A stretch of 64,000 bases of DNA from Dendrocalamus latiflorus. Its lineage: Eukaryota; Streptophyta; Magnoliopsida; Poales; Poaceae. The position numbers and the translations under genes are program-made. Position 1 is the first letter of the stretch, and each line of letters begins with the position of its first letter. The notes beneath the pieces were generated by a model, which did no database searches, had not been told where the DNA came from, and was given only the letters and a program-made list of their open reading frames with translations. Below, piece by piece: positions 1 to 10,384 of the stretch. The stretch is from contig CM029617.1 in assembly GCA_017311315.1 (NCBI GenBank), positions 2,150,681 through 2,214,680 of the forward strand, in the 5' to 3' direction.

Positions 1-677
1 AGACAACGGTATAGCCCTCTACCGTTCAATCTCTCTTTCACTCACTTTCTCGCTCTGTCTCTTCTCTCGCTCATGCCGAGAGGAATTTGTAGTCTCGTTG
101 CCGGATCCAATCGTCCCCCTGCAAGGAAGAGGTCGACCAGCTGCTCGAGAGGGAGACAGTGGTGCGACCATATGGTGAGGTCGCCGCCAACTGTTGGTGG
201 GAGAGGAGGGGCGTGGAGCTACAGCAAGTGCCGAGGAAGAAGGCTGGAAGGGGGAGCGGTTGAGGAGGAGGGAGAGGGATGGAAGACGAAACTTTATGAA
301 ACTTAGTGAAACTCTATACTATTAGGAACGTATGGTAGGAACAACTCCCTTTGTCGAAAGCAACTTGAACCATGTTTCAACTTTGTTAGGTCTCGACTGG
401 GACATTCCCCATTTTATCATCATTGCCCACTAACCGTCTAACTCGTTGCCAACTATGGACTAATTAATCGATTTAAGAAGCAAAAATTACACTATGCAAA
501 TGTCAAACGCAATTGTCTGTATTTGTGATTTATTCTGGTATTTCTAAAGCATCTGTCTTTTTTTTCTACTGTTAAATCGAACATAAGTTTTAATAAGTTG
601 ATGCTTTAAGGAAATTGATCTGAGTGCTATTTGTGTTATTTGCAGGAGCATCATATGTGTATGGCCGGCGTGCTTAC
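1..677. other. Probable intron 2 of the STAR1-like gene plus unassigned DNA
   Basis: On the minus strand this follows a good splice donor (GTAAGC beginning at 677), so it should be intron 2 of the ABC gene to its right. I looked for the missing ABC signature (LSxGQ-like), Walker B and H-loop exons on the minus strand and saw none, so they lie beyond the left edge or are lost. Bases 1-300 are purine-rich with a short open frame that looks like chance; 300-600 is AT-rich with no recognised element. Confidence 0.5.
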
Positions 678-1153
678 CGTCGAACATGGCGGGGAGCTGG
701 AAGAGCATGCCGACCTTGCGCCGGAGCGCCAGGACGTCGAGGCCGCAGATGTCTGCGCCGTCGAGGAGCACGGCGCCGGGCGCGGGCTCCCAGAGTCGGT
801 TGAGCGCGCGGAGCAGCGTGGACTTGCCGCTGCCGCTGGGTCCGATGACGCCCATCACCACCCCGCGCGGCACCTCCAGGTCCACCCCGCGCAGGATCTC
901 CTCGCCGCTCGCCTCCGAGCGCCGCCTCAGCCCCCGCACCCGTATCTTGGGCCCGCCCGGCGCCGCAGCTCCGCCGTTGGCTCCACCGTCGCGGAGGCCG
1001 TCGACGTCCAGGAGATGCTCCCTGACATGATCTGCTCCGTTTTGACACAGACATGCGATCACCAGATCAGTACACCGCAACACGGTACACGATTGGATGG
1101 AAGAATTAAGCCGCTTGAGTTTTTCTTGGTTAATTACCTGAAGCTGAGTCCAT
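678..1153 (-). CDS. STAR1-like: STAR1-like ABC transporter ATP-binding protein, 5' part (two exons)
   Basis: Half-size bacterial-type ABC ATPase; the rice family member STAR1 partners the membrane protein STAR2 to move UDP-glucose and gives aluminium tolerance (known for the family, inferred here). I model a 16-nt first exon (1153-1138, ATG GAC TCA GCT TCA G), a 106-nt intron with GTAATT...GCAG borders, and exon 2 at 1031-678 ending at donor GTAAGC. The joined product starts MDSASDHVREHLLDVDG, then a Gly/Ala linker to about residue 33, a beta-rich start of the nucleotide-binding domain, Walker A GPSGSGKST at residues 69-77, and the Q-loop region MLFQLPAMFDG at the end (residue ~123). About 60% of the protein (signature motif, Walker B, H-loop) is missing because the window ends. 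A straight read from an upstream ATG at 1194 runs through the intron and is less likely. A Copia element sits about 890 bp upstream. Family call is firm; the STAR1 orthology is likely but rests on motifs only. Confidence 0.8.
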
Positions 1154-2038
1154 TTGGGGAGACGCGAGATAGAGGGAAAGGCGATGCAGCGCAAGGAGCA
1201 GCTCGCACCGGAGAGTGGAGACCGGAGGTCGCGACGGGGTGGGATCGAGTCGCGGCTTGGCCGGTGTGGTGGTTATGGAACATAACGTCGGATCCGACGT
1301 GACCCTCGTCCTTTTTATTAGCTTTTGTTAACTTTTCCGGGCTCCAACTGAGGTGGGCGGCTTTTGGTGCGTGCATGCGTGGCGTGACTCACGAGGAACG
1401 GCGGCATCCGGTGGCGGGCAGCCTTGCGCTCGTGTCGTCGCGGACCAAATATACTGTAGCTCGGTCGGTCACGTCCCAGATCAGATGGCGCGTAGCTTAT
1501 CGTTATCGGCCGTTCGTTCTGGACTTCCTGTAGTTAGTAGACCTAGCGTACTCAGGAAACTACAACGGTATACATCTACATGCTACCCGTACATACGGGC
1601 GCCGCGTTCTTTTGAGTTTAAATTTGATTTATACCCGCGTTCTTTTGAGTTTAAATTTGATTTATACTTATACTGTTTACAGTAACTAATTTTTAAATGG
1701 TACATTTTTAAGGTGAGATTAATAGAAAAATTATAGTAAAAAATGTACTAAATTCAGTTGTAACAACCAAAATTACATACGATTATTTCTCTCTATATAC
1801 TGTCTCTCATAAATAATCAAATTTTAAATACTTAGGCTATAAGTTATAAGTTATCCAGTAAAAAAACCCTAGTAGTAGATATTGTCGAGTAAGCCATTAC
1901 TGACGTGTCAACGTGAGCTCTTGTGGTGGGGCCCACCGGCAGGACTGTTGTATCCGACGATACGGTGTGACTGTCGTCGTGGACTTGTGGGCAGAACGGA
2001 CAAGAAGATTCTCTAATGGAAAGGTCGAAGCGGCTATT
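1154..2038. other. Upstream region of the STAR1-like gene
   Basis: About 0.9 kb between the ABC gene start and the first Copia element. It should hold the promoter, but no clear TATA box at a convincing distance was seen. It contains an imperfect direct repeat of TTCTTTTGAGTTTAAATTTG (about 1608-1664) and the MITE copy at 1680-1850. Confidence 0.5.
1680..1850 (-). repeat. MITE-like repeat, family M1, copy 1
   Basis: AT-rich block whose reverse complement aligns by eye with 23395-23570 and 54510-54680: shared blocks include a run like TTTAAAATTTTTGA, a central part with TATAGATGAA-type text, then TCTCACCTTAAAA and TAGTTACTGT. The three copies have diverged. No coding capacity. Superfamily not determined because terminal repeats and TSDs were not clear. 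Confidence 0.5.
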
Positions 2039-2043
2039 ATATC

Positions 2044-2227
2044 TGTTAGAAATCAGTTACAAAACTGAAAGATGCCCAATGTACAGTTACTCAATGTACA
2101 GATGTCTGTTCCAAACAGACACCTTTCTTCTACCCCTATCATCATCTATAAAGCATTGTACAATCCTCATAATCATGAATGAATTAACAGTTCTGTCGTA
2201 TGCACTTGTCTCAATCGCTTTCTAACA
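2044..2227 (+). repeat. 5' LTR of Copia 1
   Basis: 184 bp, TG...CA ends, TSD ATATC on its left. Pairs with 6710-6893; two base differences (AAAACTG/AAGACTG and CATTGTAC/CATTATAC). A TATA-like CTATAAAG lies near 2145 and would suit the LTR promoter. The sequence just after the LTR (CGTTATCAGCACG, 2228-2240) is the candidate primer-binding site, but it is not the standard initiator-Met match. Confidence 0.95.
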
Positions 2228-2279
2228 CGTTATCAGCACGCTCTGCCAGAGACACAAGTGCAAATCAGAGGAGACAAAA

Positions 2280-3240
2280 GGTAATGGCCATGCATCCCCT
2301 CCCAGAACGCCCGGCTCCACACGGCGAGGCCAGCGTGGCCGGCGCACCCGGCGCACGGGGCAGCGAGGCCGGCGAAGCCCTAGGCGGCCGGCGCTCGGCG
2401 AAGCCCGGCCCTCGGCCGGCGCTCCGCAGACCGGCGCGAGGCAGCGGCGTCGAGGAGCCCGGCGCGGTCGACGCTCGGCGCGGCCCGTCCTCATGATGTG
2501 GTCCGGCGCGTCCTCACGGCACGGCGCGGCCGGCGCACGGCCCGGCACGGCCGGCGGCAGGCGCAGCGAAACGGCGGACGGCTCAGCCGTCGCGCGGCCA
2601 GATGCGGCGCGGCCTGTGCGGCCGGCGAGGCCCGGCGCGAGACCCGGTCCGTGCGGCAGGGTGGTGCAGCCGACGAGGTCGCGGCGGCGCACGTGGCCGG
2701 CGGCGCCCGAGGAGGCGGCTCCCCACGGAGGCGGCGCCCGGCCGACCGACGGCGGCACGCGGCGCGCAGCGGCGCAGCCCGAGGAGGCCCCGGCGCGGGC
2801 GGCGGCGGCTCCCCACGGCAGCGGCGCCCGACGGCGCACGGCGCGGCGGAGCCCAAGGCCGGCGGCGTGGCGGCGCGGCACAGCACGGCCGGAGCGCAGA
2901 CCTGGCGAGGCATGGCGTCGCCTGTGGCGGCGCGGCGCAGCCCGGCCGGCGAGCCGAGGAGGCGCGGCGCGGTCGGCGCGGCCGGTGCAGCCCAGCCCGG
3001 CGTGGTGGCGAGGCTGGCAGCGGCGGGAGGCCGGCGCCCGAGGCGACCGGAGACGGCGGCGCCCGGCCCGGCCGGTGGCGGCGCCCGAAGCCCGGCGGCC
3101 GGCGGCGGCGCCCCATGGGCAGAGGCGGCTAGGGTTTGGGGAGTTAGGGAAACCCTAACTCCCCCTCCTTTATATATGATGCCCATTTAAATGGGCTATG
3201 GCCCAAAACAGCCCCCACCTCCCCACATGGGTCCAAAGGC
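2280..3240 (-). other. GC-rich antisense promoter/first-exon-like module in the Copia 1 leader
   Basis: Read on the minus strand, this leader segment looks like a host promoter and 5' exon: several site II type boxes (TGGGCT/GGCCCA) and the 16-bp palindrome GCCCATTTAAATGGGC at 3181-3196, a TATA box TATATAAA at about 3177-3170, a telo-box AAACCCTAG near 3128-3136, then an ATG at 3116 opening into extremely GC-rich sequence to about 2300. The GC-rich block is open in almost every frame, so no single frame can be trusted as coding; the 177-residue Arg/Pro/Ala-rich minus frame from 3116 is only a candidate. Whether this is a captured host fragment or a normal part of this family's leader cannot be decided here. 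Confidence 0.45.
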
Positions 3241-3995
3241 TGAACGGGCTTTAGCCCAAGTTTTCGGCATTTTGCACAATCCCCCCTCTATTTCATGCAA
3301 ATGCAGCATTTTTCTGTTAAATAAATTTGTATTGTAATATTTGCAGTATAGTCCCTGCGCTTATTTATAATTGTCACCATCAGTTAGTACATTTATAAAT
3401 TAGCATTTCAGTCCCTACAGGATCTGAAAATTATGTAATTGTTCAAATAAATGTGCATGCACATTTCTATAACTTTTACATATTTAGGATTATTTTATTG
3501 CAATTTATTTACAATATGAATTGCGACCATATTTAAATTTGCTATCTTTCGCAAATTTAATATTTAAAATTCCCATTTAGTAAGTACCATTGTACTTAAT
3601 AATTTGGAATTTTTTTGCACAATATTATACCTACCATAAATATCATAAAATCACAATTTATGGCACTTTGCTTGTACGCTATGCCATACAATAAATTGGT
3701 GTTCACCACCAATATTGTGATTACACGTTATTATAAATATAACCTCATGTTATATTTAATTTGGGTATATATTCATTTGGATTACAATACTTATATTGTT
3801 TTCCACATATTTTGCATTTTCTTACAACATTACCATACACATTAATTTACCCCATGTAAATTAATCATTTATGGTGTACTTTTCATGTAAGTTTTTAAAT
3901 AGCTTACCATACAAGCACTTAATATTTTTTTTATGCAAATGCCTTAGGTTGATTTTATTTCGTTTTGGAATAACACAAAGTTTCTTAACTTTGAT

Positions 3996-4360
3996 ATTGG
4001 CCATACACAAGGTAGTACCATCGTACTACTGCGGGATTTATTCCTCAACGTGCGTACCCAATATCAAGTTTTGAAACATTTTGGTCTACACTTTTGGGTG
4101 ACTACCTTTATTTATTTTCAAATTGGCCATACACAAGGTAGTACCATGGTACTACTGTGGGATTTCATCCTCCACGTGCGTACCCAATTTAATTATAAAT
4201 TATACAAGGTCTACACCTAAGTGATTACCATGGTTCTTTTTCACATTAGCCATACACAAGGTAGTATCAAAGTACTACTGTGGGATTATCATCCTCAAAG
4301 TGCGTACCCAATGTTGAAAAATGAATTAAATAAAGTTAACACCATTGGTGATTAACTATG
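3996..4360 (+). repeat. Three-copy ~125-bp tandem repeat with hairpin cores
   Basis: Units begin at 3996, 4122 and 4245 with ATTGGCCATACACAAGG (third: ATTAGCC...) and contain GTGCGTACCCAAT before a less conserved tail with GGTCTACAC and GTGATTAC. Each unit carries an inverted repeat: GTAGTACCATCGTACTAC, then GTAGTACCATGGTACTAC, then GTAGTATCAAAGTACTAC. The arms are kept while the loop changes. It lies between the leader and the gag start, where cis signals for packaging or expression would be expected. Confidence 0.85.
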
Positions 4361-4487
4361 TTGTTCCACAATAGGAGAATGTCCCTTTATGTATTTCAAG
4401 TTTACCTTGATTACTTGCATTTCGCATTGCTTATTTAACATTGCCAAAGATTTTTAACAAATCTGTGGCCCTACATATGTAGGCACA

Positions 4488-4730
4488 ATGGCTACTAAAG
4501 AGTTTGAGGCTCTCGCTCTTGACGGCCACAACTTCCCCACATGGGCGATGGATCTCAAAGTGAGTCTATCGTTGCGCGGAATGTACCAGACAATTGCAGC
4601 CCCCAAGAGGGTGTAGCTCCTTTGGCTGAGCCTCTCAAGTACAATGCCTTATTTATCATAAGGAACCACATCCATCCTGATCCATCCTGAACCACATCGA
4701 CATTTATTTCTCCACAACAATTGCAAACAA
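4488..4730 (+). pseudogene. Copia 1 gag N-terminal remnant
   Basis: ATG at 4488 begins MATKEFEALALDGHNFPTWA, typical of the gag N-terminus of Copia elements (UBN2-type). The frame reaches a TAG at 4614-4616; a one-base shift restores a gag-like continuation (GVAPLAEPLKYNALFIIRNH) to about 4690, where a short ATCCATCCTG duplication occurs. After about 4720 the sequence jumps to the start of the reverse transcriptase region, so nearly all of gag, the protease and the integrase are deleted. Confidence 0.85.
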
Positions 4731-4735
4731 CCTTC

Positions 4736-6247
4736 AAAATGATCCAGATCCCAAGACCATGGCAGAGTGCAAATAGCGCTCGGACTGGACTCAATGAAAG
4801 GATGCAATTCAAGAGGAGTTAGCCTCGCTCAAGAAAAGAAATGTATTCACCAATGTGATACATACACCTCCCAAAGTATTCCCTGTCGGTTTCAAATGGG
4901 TTTTCGTCCGCAAACGGAATGAAAACAATGAGGTGGTGAGATACAAAGCAAGGCTTGTAGCACAAGGGTTCCCGCAGAGACCCGGCATTGATTTCAATGA
5001 AACTTATTCTCCAGTAATGAGTGGAATAACATTCCGATACTTAATATTATTGGCAGTACAAAATCATCTATCTTTGCAGTTGATGGATGTAGTGACTGCA
5101 TATCTTTATGGGTCACTTGATTCGGACATATACATGAAAGTTCCCGATGAAATTTCAATTCCGAATCCGAACGCAAATCGCAATATGTATTGTGTAAAAT
5201 TAAACAAGTCTTTATACGGCTTGAAACAGTCGGGTAGAATTTGGTACAACCGACTAAGTGAGTTCCTAACCTAAAAGGGGATACTCCAACAATGATGATT
5301 GCCCATGCGTGTTCGTTAAAAGATCCTCAACAGGATTTTGCATTATATCTGTGTATGTTGATGATCTTAATATCATTGGTAACACACAAGATATAGATGA
5401 AGCACGTAATCATCTTATGACGGAATTTGAAATGAAGGATTTGGGTAAAACCAAATTTAGCTTAGGTATACAACTTGAGCACCTTCATACAGGCACCCTA
5501 GTGCATCAATCAGACTATGTCCAGAAAATATTAGAAAAATTTAATATGGACAAAGCATATCCATCGAAAACCCCCATGGTTGTTCGAACTCTCGACAGGG
5601 ACAAAGATCCATTTAGACCCCGAGATGACAATGAAGAGCTATTGGAACCAAGGTTCCATATCTCAATGCTATCGGAGCGCTAATGTACCTTGCAAATTGC
5701 ACCCGGCCGGATATCGCATTTGCAGTAAATCTACTTGCTAGATATAGCGCTGCTCCAACCAAAAGACATTTGGTAGGAGTCAAGAATATCCTTAGATATC
5801 TTCAAGGCACTAAAGATCTCGGTCTATTCTTCCAAAAGAATAAAAAATATGGATTTAATTGGATATACTGATGCTGGCTATTTATCAGATCCCCATAATG
5901 CCAGATCTCAAACAGGCTTTGTATTTTTACACGGTGGAACAGCCATCTCTTGGAAGTCTTCGAAACAGACTCTAGTGGCTACATCCACTAATCATTCTGA
6001 AATAATTGCATTATATGAAGCATCATGTGAATGTGTATGGCTTCGCAGAATGATTAACCACATACAACAATCATGTGGTATAGGTGCTATTACATCACCT
6101 ACCATTATCTACGAAGATAATGCTGCTTGCGTTGTTCAAATGCAAACGGGTTACATAAAAAGCAATATCACAAAACATATTGCTCCTAAACTATTTTACC
6201 CACATGAATTGCAAGAGAGTGGGGGAAATAAATATTCTGCAAACTAA
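4736..6247 (+). pseudogene. Copia 1 reverse transcriptase and RNase H, degenerate
   Basis: Begins at DPDPKTMAECK followed by a TAG where most relatives have a sense codon, then the RT entry motif (KWVFVRKRNENNEVVRYKAR), the palm motif QLMDVVTAYLYG, the SLYGLKQ motif, a stop at 5272-5274, and after a frame change YVDD in SVYVDDLNIIGN. RNase H follows: YTDAGYLSDPHNARSQTGF and an EDNAA active-site segment, ending at 6247. At least three frame changes (near 5275, 5683 and 5850) and two stops make it non-functional. The D-D-E type residues are still visible, so decay is recent or the frameshifts were inherited from a defective parent copy. Confidence 0.9.
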
Positions 6248-6700
6248 GTCTTGTGATAATCTCACAGACTTATTTCACCAAGTCATTACCAACTTCCACA
6301 TTCCAGAAATGTGTTTATGGAATTGGTATGCGAAGACTACGTGATTTGCAGATATCAGGGGGAGAAATCTCCTAAGATTTAACCCATTCAATATAAATAT
6401 TGTACTCTTTTCCCTTTATGAGTTTTTCCTCTAAGGTTTCTCATTAATGTTTTTAATGAGGCAATATGACAACGTAATCATAAATATATTATATCTCTAT
6501 TTTCCCCACAGGGGTTTTTAAGGAGATATAATCATATATATGCCATATCAAATTTTCTCCTTAAATTTTCCCATTGGGTTTTAAAGGAGTTTTTCATGGC
6601 ATATCTACTTTATAGGTTCTCCTCATATTTTTCCCTACAGGGTTTTAGAGGAGTTTTTCAAGATGATGAATCAAGGTGATCATATGAAGATACATTGGTC

Positions 6701-6709
6701 AAGGGGGAG
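6701..6709 (+). other. Polypurine tract of Copia 1
   Basis: AAGGGGGAG directly abuts the 3' LTR start (TGTTAG at 6710), as required for plus-strand priming. Confidence 0.85.
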
Positions 6710-6893
6710 TGTTAGAAATCAGTTACAAGACTGAAAGATGCCCAATGTACAGTTACTCAATGTACAGATGTCTGTTCCAAACAGACACCTTTCTTCTACC
6801 CCTATCATCATCTATAAAGCATTATACAATCCTCATAATCATGAATGAATTAACAGTTCTGTCGTATGCACTTGTCTCAATCGCTTTCTAACA
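6710..6893 (+). repeat. 3' LTR of Copia 1
   Basis: 184 bp, same ends as the 5' LTR, followed at 6894-6898 by the target duplication ATATC. Two mismatches to the 5' copy. Confidence 0.95.
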
Positions 6894-6898
6894 ATATC

Positions 6899-8628
6899 GT
6901 CGCAGGCGTGCGTGCCGTCCGTGGTTATGAGAAGTACGATCCCGGCGGCCGGGCCAGCGCGTCGCCGTCGCGTGCGCAGGGAGGATTCCGCGTTCGTACG
7001 TCGGCGTCACCCGGGCCAGCCAGGCAGGCAAGGCACCGCGCGACGTCTGCATGCAGCGGTTGGCGACGCCACGAGGTGGCGCCCGCACCAATTCCCACCC
7101 GCCCCGCGCGCGCGTTTGTTCCGCTCAGCAAATTGCATCACGTCGTACGCTGTATGGCTGCGTGCTTGTCAGTGTGTGTTTGGTTAGATGAATCATGGCA
7201 AGTGAGATGGGATGATATAGGATGGATATGATGATCTTAGATAATATGGTATAAGTAGACTATTTCGTTGGTGGGATATGATAATACATAATTTTGTTTG
7301 TTTGTGTGAATGGGATACGATTGGTTCAGTGGCAGAGTTAGGATTCTGCGATGCCTCGGGCTAAAAATTAATAGGCTAAATCTAACGCAAAATACTACAC
7401 ACACTGAGGCATAAGAAAAATAAGATACAAATACACAATTGATATGAAATTTAATCTTTATGCTTAACGATACAACAAAATATAAAAACATAGAAAAAAA
7501 TAATGTAGCATAGTTGAGGAATACATAAGACACTATCAAATTAATGAATATTCATTGGGAGCATAAACTCACAACTGCGAAATTGCATATGTAAATCACG
7601 TTGGGGCACGATGGCCCAGAGCAGTGGAGAGCCGGCAACAACCAGTGGTTGGCTCGCGCCAAGGAGATGCGGATGTTGATCCGGTGAGGAAAGAAGCCTG
7701 GAGGGGCAATGGTGGCGTGTGTGAGAGCAACGGTGGAGGGGCGATGCTGAGGATGAGAAACATATTGATTCTGTGAGATGTGATGTGGTTAGAGGCTCAG
7801 GGCTCTGCTTCTCGTTCCTGCCTCACGAGCTATTAGCTCTACCCTGTGGGCTAAGAAACATGTGACAGGGGGTTGAGAGAGTGGCTCAAGAGAGGAGGTT
7901 GAGAATTCTTAGCCTTGGGCTAAACTATACACCCTAAACTAGACCACATTAGCTACGATTTGAAGGCCTAATACTACATGGAGTTACCATTGGTAATTGG
8001 GTCAGACCTCGGGCTATAGCCTCGGTAGTCCGAGTCCTAGATACGGTGGTTTGGTTGGAGAGATAAGATTGGATGTGGTAACCAGGTGGTAAGAATACCC
8101 CTAGGTACCTCCTCACTTTTGAACTGTTGGATTAAGATCTAACGGATCTTAGCCCATCTTCCTAAAACATATAACTTCTCTTTCTGTCACCCCTCTCAAC
8201 CCAAACCCTGCTCACCGGGTTAGATCAGTTGCTGTTGTTGTCATCTTGTGCAATCACGCTCTTTTGCAACACATGTGTTGTTTGTTTTTTCTGAGCAGAA
8301 ACAACACCTATGTCATTAGCCTTGTATGTCATTAGCCCATGACAAACAACACCTATTTCATCATTGAACTAGCAGGTGGAGAACTACCAACAAAAAGGAA
8401 GTAAGACAACATGAAATAAATAAAGAAGCATGTGGGCATGAGATATATGCATATTGGTTTTGTGTCTTTTTTTATATGGTCTTAGAGATTCCCTGTGTTG
8501 ACTTAACCAGCACAATCATGTTTATCAGTGAGAGGTTGTTGCACAAAAGAAAGGTGAACACATGGCACAGGTATATTGAATTTAAGTAAAAAACTGTAGG
8601 TTGAATTTGAAGTGCTACACAAAGAGTC
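6899..8628. other. Intergenic stretch between the two Copia elements
   Basis: 1.7 kb. The first 250 bases are GC-rich with several overlapping open frames and no recognisable motif; it may be part of the host sequence split by Copia 1. From about 7170 on it is AT-rich, with repeat-like text (two GATGCCTCGGGCT/GACCTCGGGCT phrases near 7350 and 8008). No convincing gene found on either strand. Confidence 0.5.
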
Positions 8629-8633
8629 TCCTG

Positions 8634-9004
8634 TGTTGGATATTGATCTAGGCCAAACGGCCAGGAGAGGGAGACGTGGGGTGACACCCACGTCCACGCG
8701 CCCTGATCGGGGGAGCTAACCATATTGGTTACGGTCCCCCGTTGCAACAGCGCTATATATAAGGTTAGGGCACCGGCCTCTCACGATTGACGACGTTCTC
8801 GTGAGAGTTCAACACCCTGAACAAAACCCTAAGTGATAACCGATCTACTGCGCGCTGTCAAGCAATGGGAAGGCCGCCAACCGCCACTGCAGGACGTCGC
8901 CGGCGACCCTCTGGACCGCAAGGCTGCTCCGACCTTCACCGACTCATCCCCACGCCTGCATCACGCAGGCACGAGGTCTTCGCTTATGGCGTTCATCGGT
9001 GACC
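8634..9004 (+). repeat. 5' LTR of Copia 2 (first 371 bp only)
   Basis: Matches 14761-15131 with about five substitutions. After GGTGACC the two copies are unrelated: here AGCCACTCTAG, there GTAAGTCCTCC. The last 90 bp of the LTR and the expected primer-binding site are therefore missing or replaced. A TATA box (CTATATATAAGG, about 8752) sits in the shared part. Confidence 0.9.
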
Positions 9005-10384
9005 AGCCACTCTAGTCTTTCCTAGAACCCTAGCCCCTGATGTGCTCGGTTAAGTTTTAGATTAACGTTTTATTTGATGATGTTCTTGATTAATGGTCGG
9101 CTAAAGCATTTAGAAGGAGAGGATTTTTTCTAAGAACCAAATGAAGAACCCTGAATCCCCAAAAGCATCTGAATCCCAAATCCCTAAATCCCCAAATCAA
9201 AAAAAGGGGGGAAGGGGATCGGGGCTTCCCTTTCGAGCGCGGCCGCCGCTGCGCCGTTTCGGGTCCGCCGCTCGCTGCTCGGGCGTCGTCGTTTTGGTCG
9301 CCAGTCCGCGCGCCGCCCGCCGCCTGTGTAGGCGCCGCCGCCATGGCTGGCGCGCCGCAGCTCCGCTCGGGGCCGCCCTCCGCGCGCTCGGTGCCGCCGC
9401 GCCGCTCGGGGCGACACCGCGTCGCTCGGGGCCGCGGCCTGCCGTGCGCCGCGTGCGCAGCCGCCGCCCGGGAGCCGCCGCTTCCGCCTGGGCGCACTGC
9501 CGCTGCCTCGCCGTTTCGGGGCCGCCGCCGCCGCTTGCGCCCAGAATGCCGCCGCTCAGATCCGGTTTTTCCGGGAGGAGAGGAAAAGAAATGAAGTTAG
9601 GGTTTGAGGGGAGCCGACCGCCGGCGAGTTTTTGTTCGGGCGATATTCGCTCGCAGCCGTCCGATCGGATGGATGGCCGTGATGAAGGCAGGGCGGCCGG
9701 CTGGGCCGAAGGGAATGACTGGCCCGAGTGCGGGATTAATGGGCCGCACTGACGATTTTGACCCTTACGGGCATTTTCAGGCCGCACGGGTGCGCGTTTT
9801 TGGTGGGCTGCGCCTGTGCGCGTTTTGGGCCGTGAACGCATGAATATTTTGGCAAAATTTTGGCTGCTGGGCTATTTTCTCTGTTAGTTTGCTTATGAAT
9901 TTTTTTGGGCCTAGCAGCGCATAATTTTATATTTTTCATGTATTTATGTTTTTATCTCATGTATGATTAATGATTATTTGATGACGCTCATGAAAATATT
10001 ACTATATAATGTCTTTAAGCTGCTGAAAAAATATTATGTTAGTATTTCCGCTGCCTGATGTCATGCCCCTAATTGAATGGAACCAACGAGAAATTCAATT
10101 GGAGGGTTATGTTTAATTTTACATGCTATTACTTTTGGACCAACGTTAATTGTAATTGCATGTTATCAATTATGCTTATTATTATGTCTAATTTCCCATG
10201 CTATTACTCTTTGACCAACGTTAATTGTAATTGCATGTGATAAATTATGTTAAATTTTTCGTTTCTGCCCAACGGTGATGCGAAAAATTCTTATGAGCAT
10301 GTTGTTAATCATACCAACGTAAGATTAACTTTCATGCAAATTAATTATGTGCTTTCCTAATGTAAATTTTAAATTTTTTCAGCT
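9005..10384. other. Copia 2 leader with GC-rich antisense module
   Basis: 1.4 kb without a convincing plus-strand gene. 9200-9590 is very GC-rich and open in several frames. On the minus strand the order resembles a promoter and first exon: TGGGCC/GGCCCA boxes at about 9700-9750, a telo-box type AAACCCTAA near 9596-9606, then GC-rich sequence. The block 9840-10384 is AT-rich and contains a repeated phrase (ACCAACGTTAATTGTAATTG, about 10140 and 10210). It ends in a polypyrimidine tract and AG (TTTTTTCAG, 10373-10381) that looks like a splice acceptor just before gag. Confidence 0.5.

Larger units (their letters stand above)
2044..6893 (+). mobile_element. Copia LTR retrotransposon 1 (young, internally deleted)
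   Basis: A 4850-bp element bounded by two 184-bp LTRs (2044-2227 and 6710-6893) that begin TGTTAGAAATC and end CTAACA, flanked by a perfect 5-bp target duplication ATATC (2039-2043 and 6894-6898). The LTRs differ at only two positions that I can see, so the insertion is recent. The internal order is leader with GC-rich antisense module, an AT-rich stretch (3200-3990), a 125-bp tandem repeat, gag start, then directly reverse transcriptase and RNase H, and a polypurine tract. Most of gag and all of protease and integrase are missing, and the rest has stops and frameshifts. It must have moved with proteins supplied by another copy. The order RT-RNaseH at the 3' end and the residue patterns make it Copia. 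Confidence 0.95.

Noticed and set aside
544..1194. Single-exon 216-residue reading of the ABC gene
   Set aside because: It reads through an intron with good GTAATT/GCAG borders at its start and past a GTAAGC donor at its end; the spliced model gives the expected family start and no foreign tail.
2491..3190. Several 170-230-residue open frames on both strands
   Set aside because: All six frames are open together because the block is extremely GC-rich and lacks TA-rich stop codons; composition is Arg/Ala/Pro/Gly with no domain.
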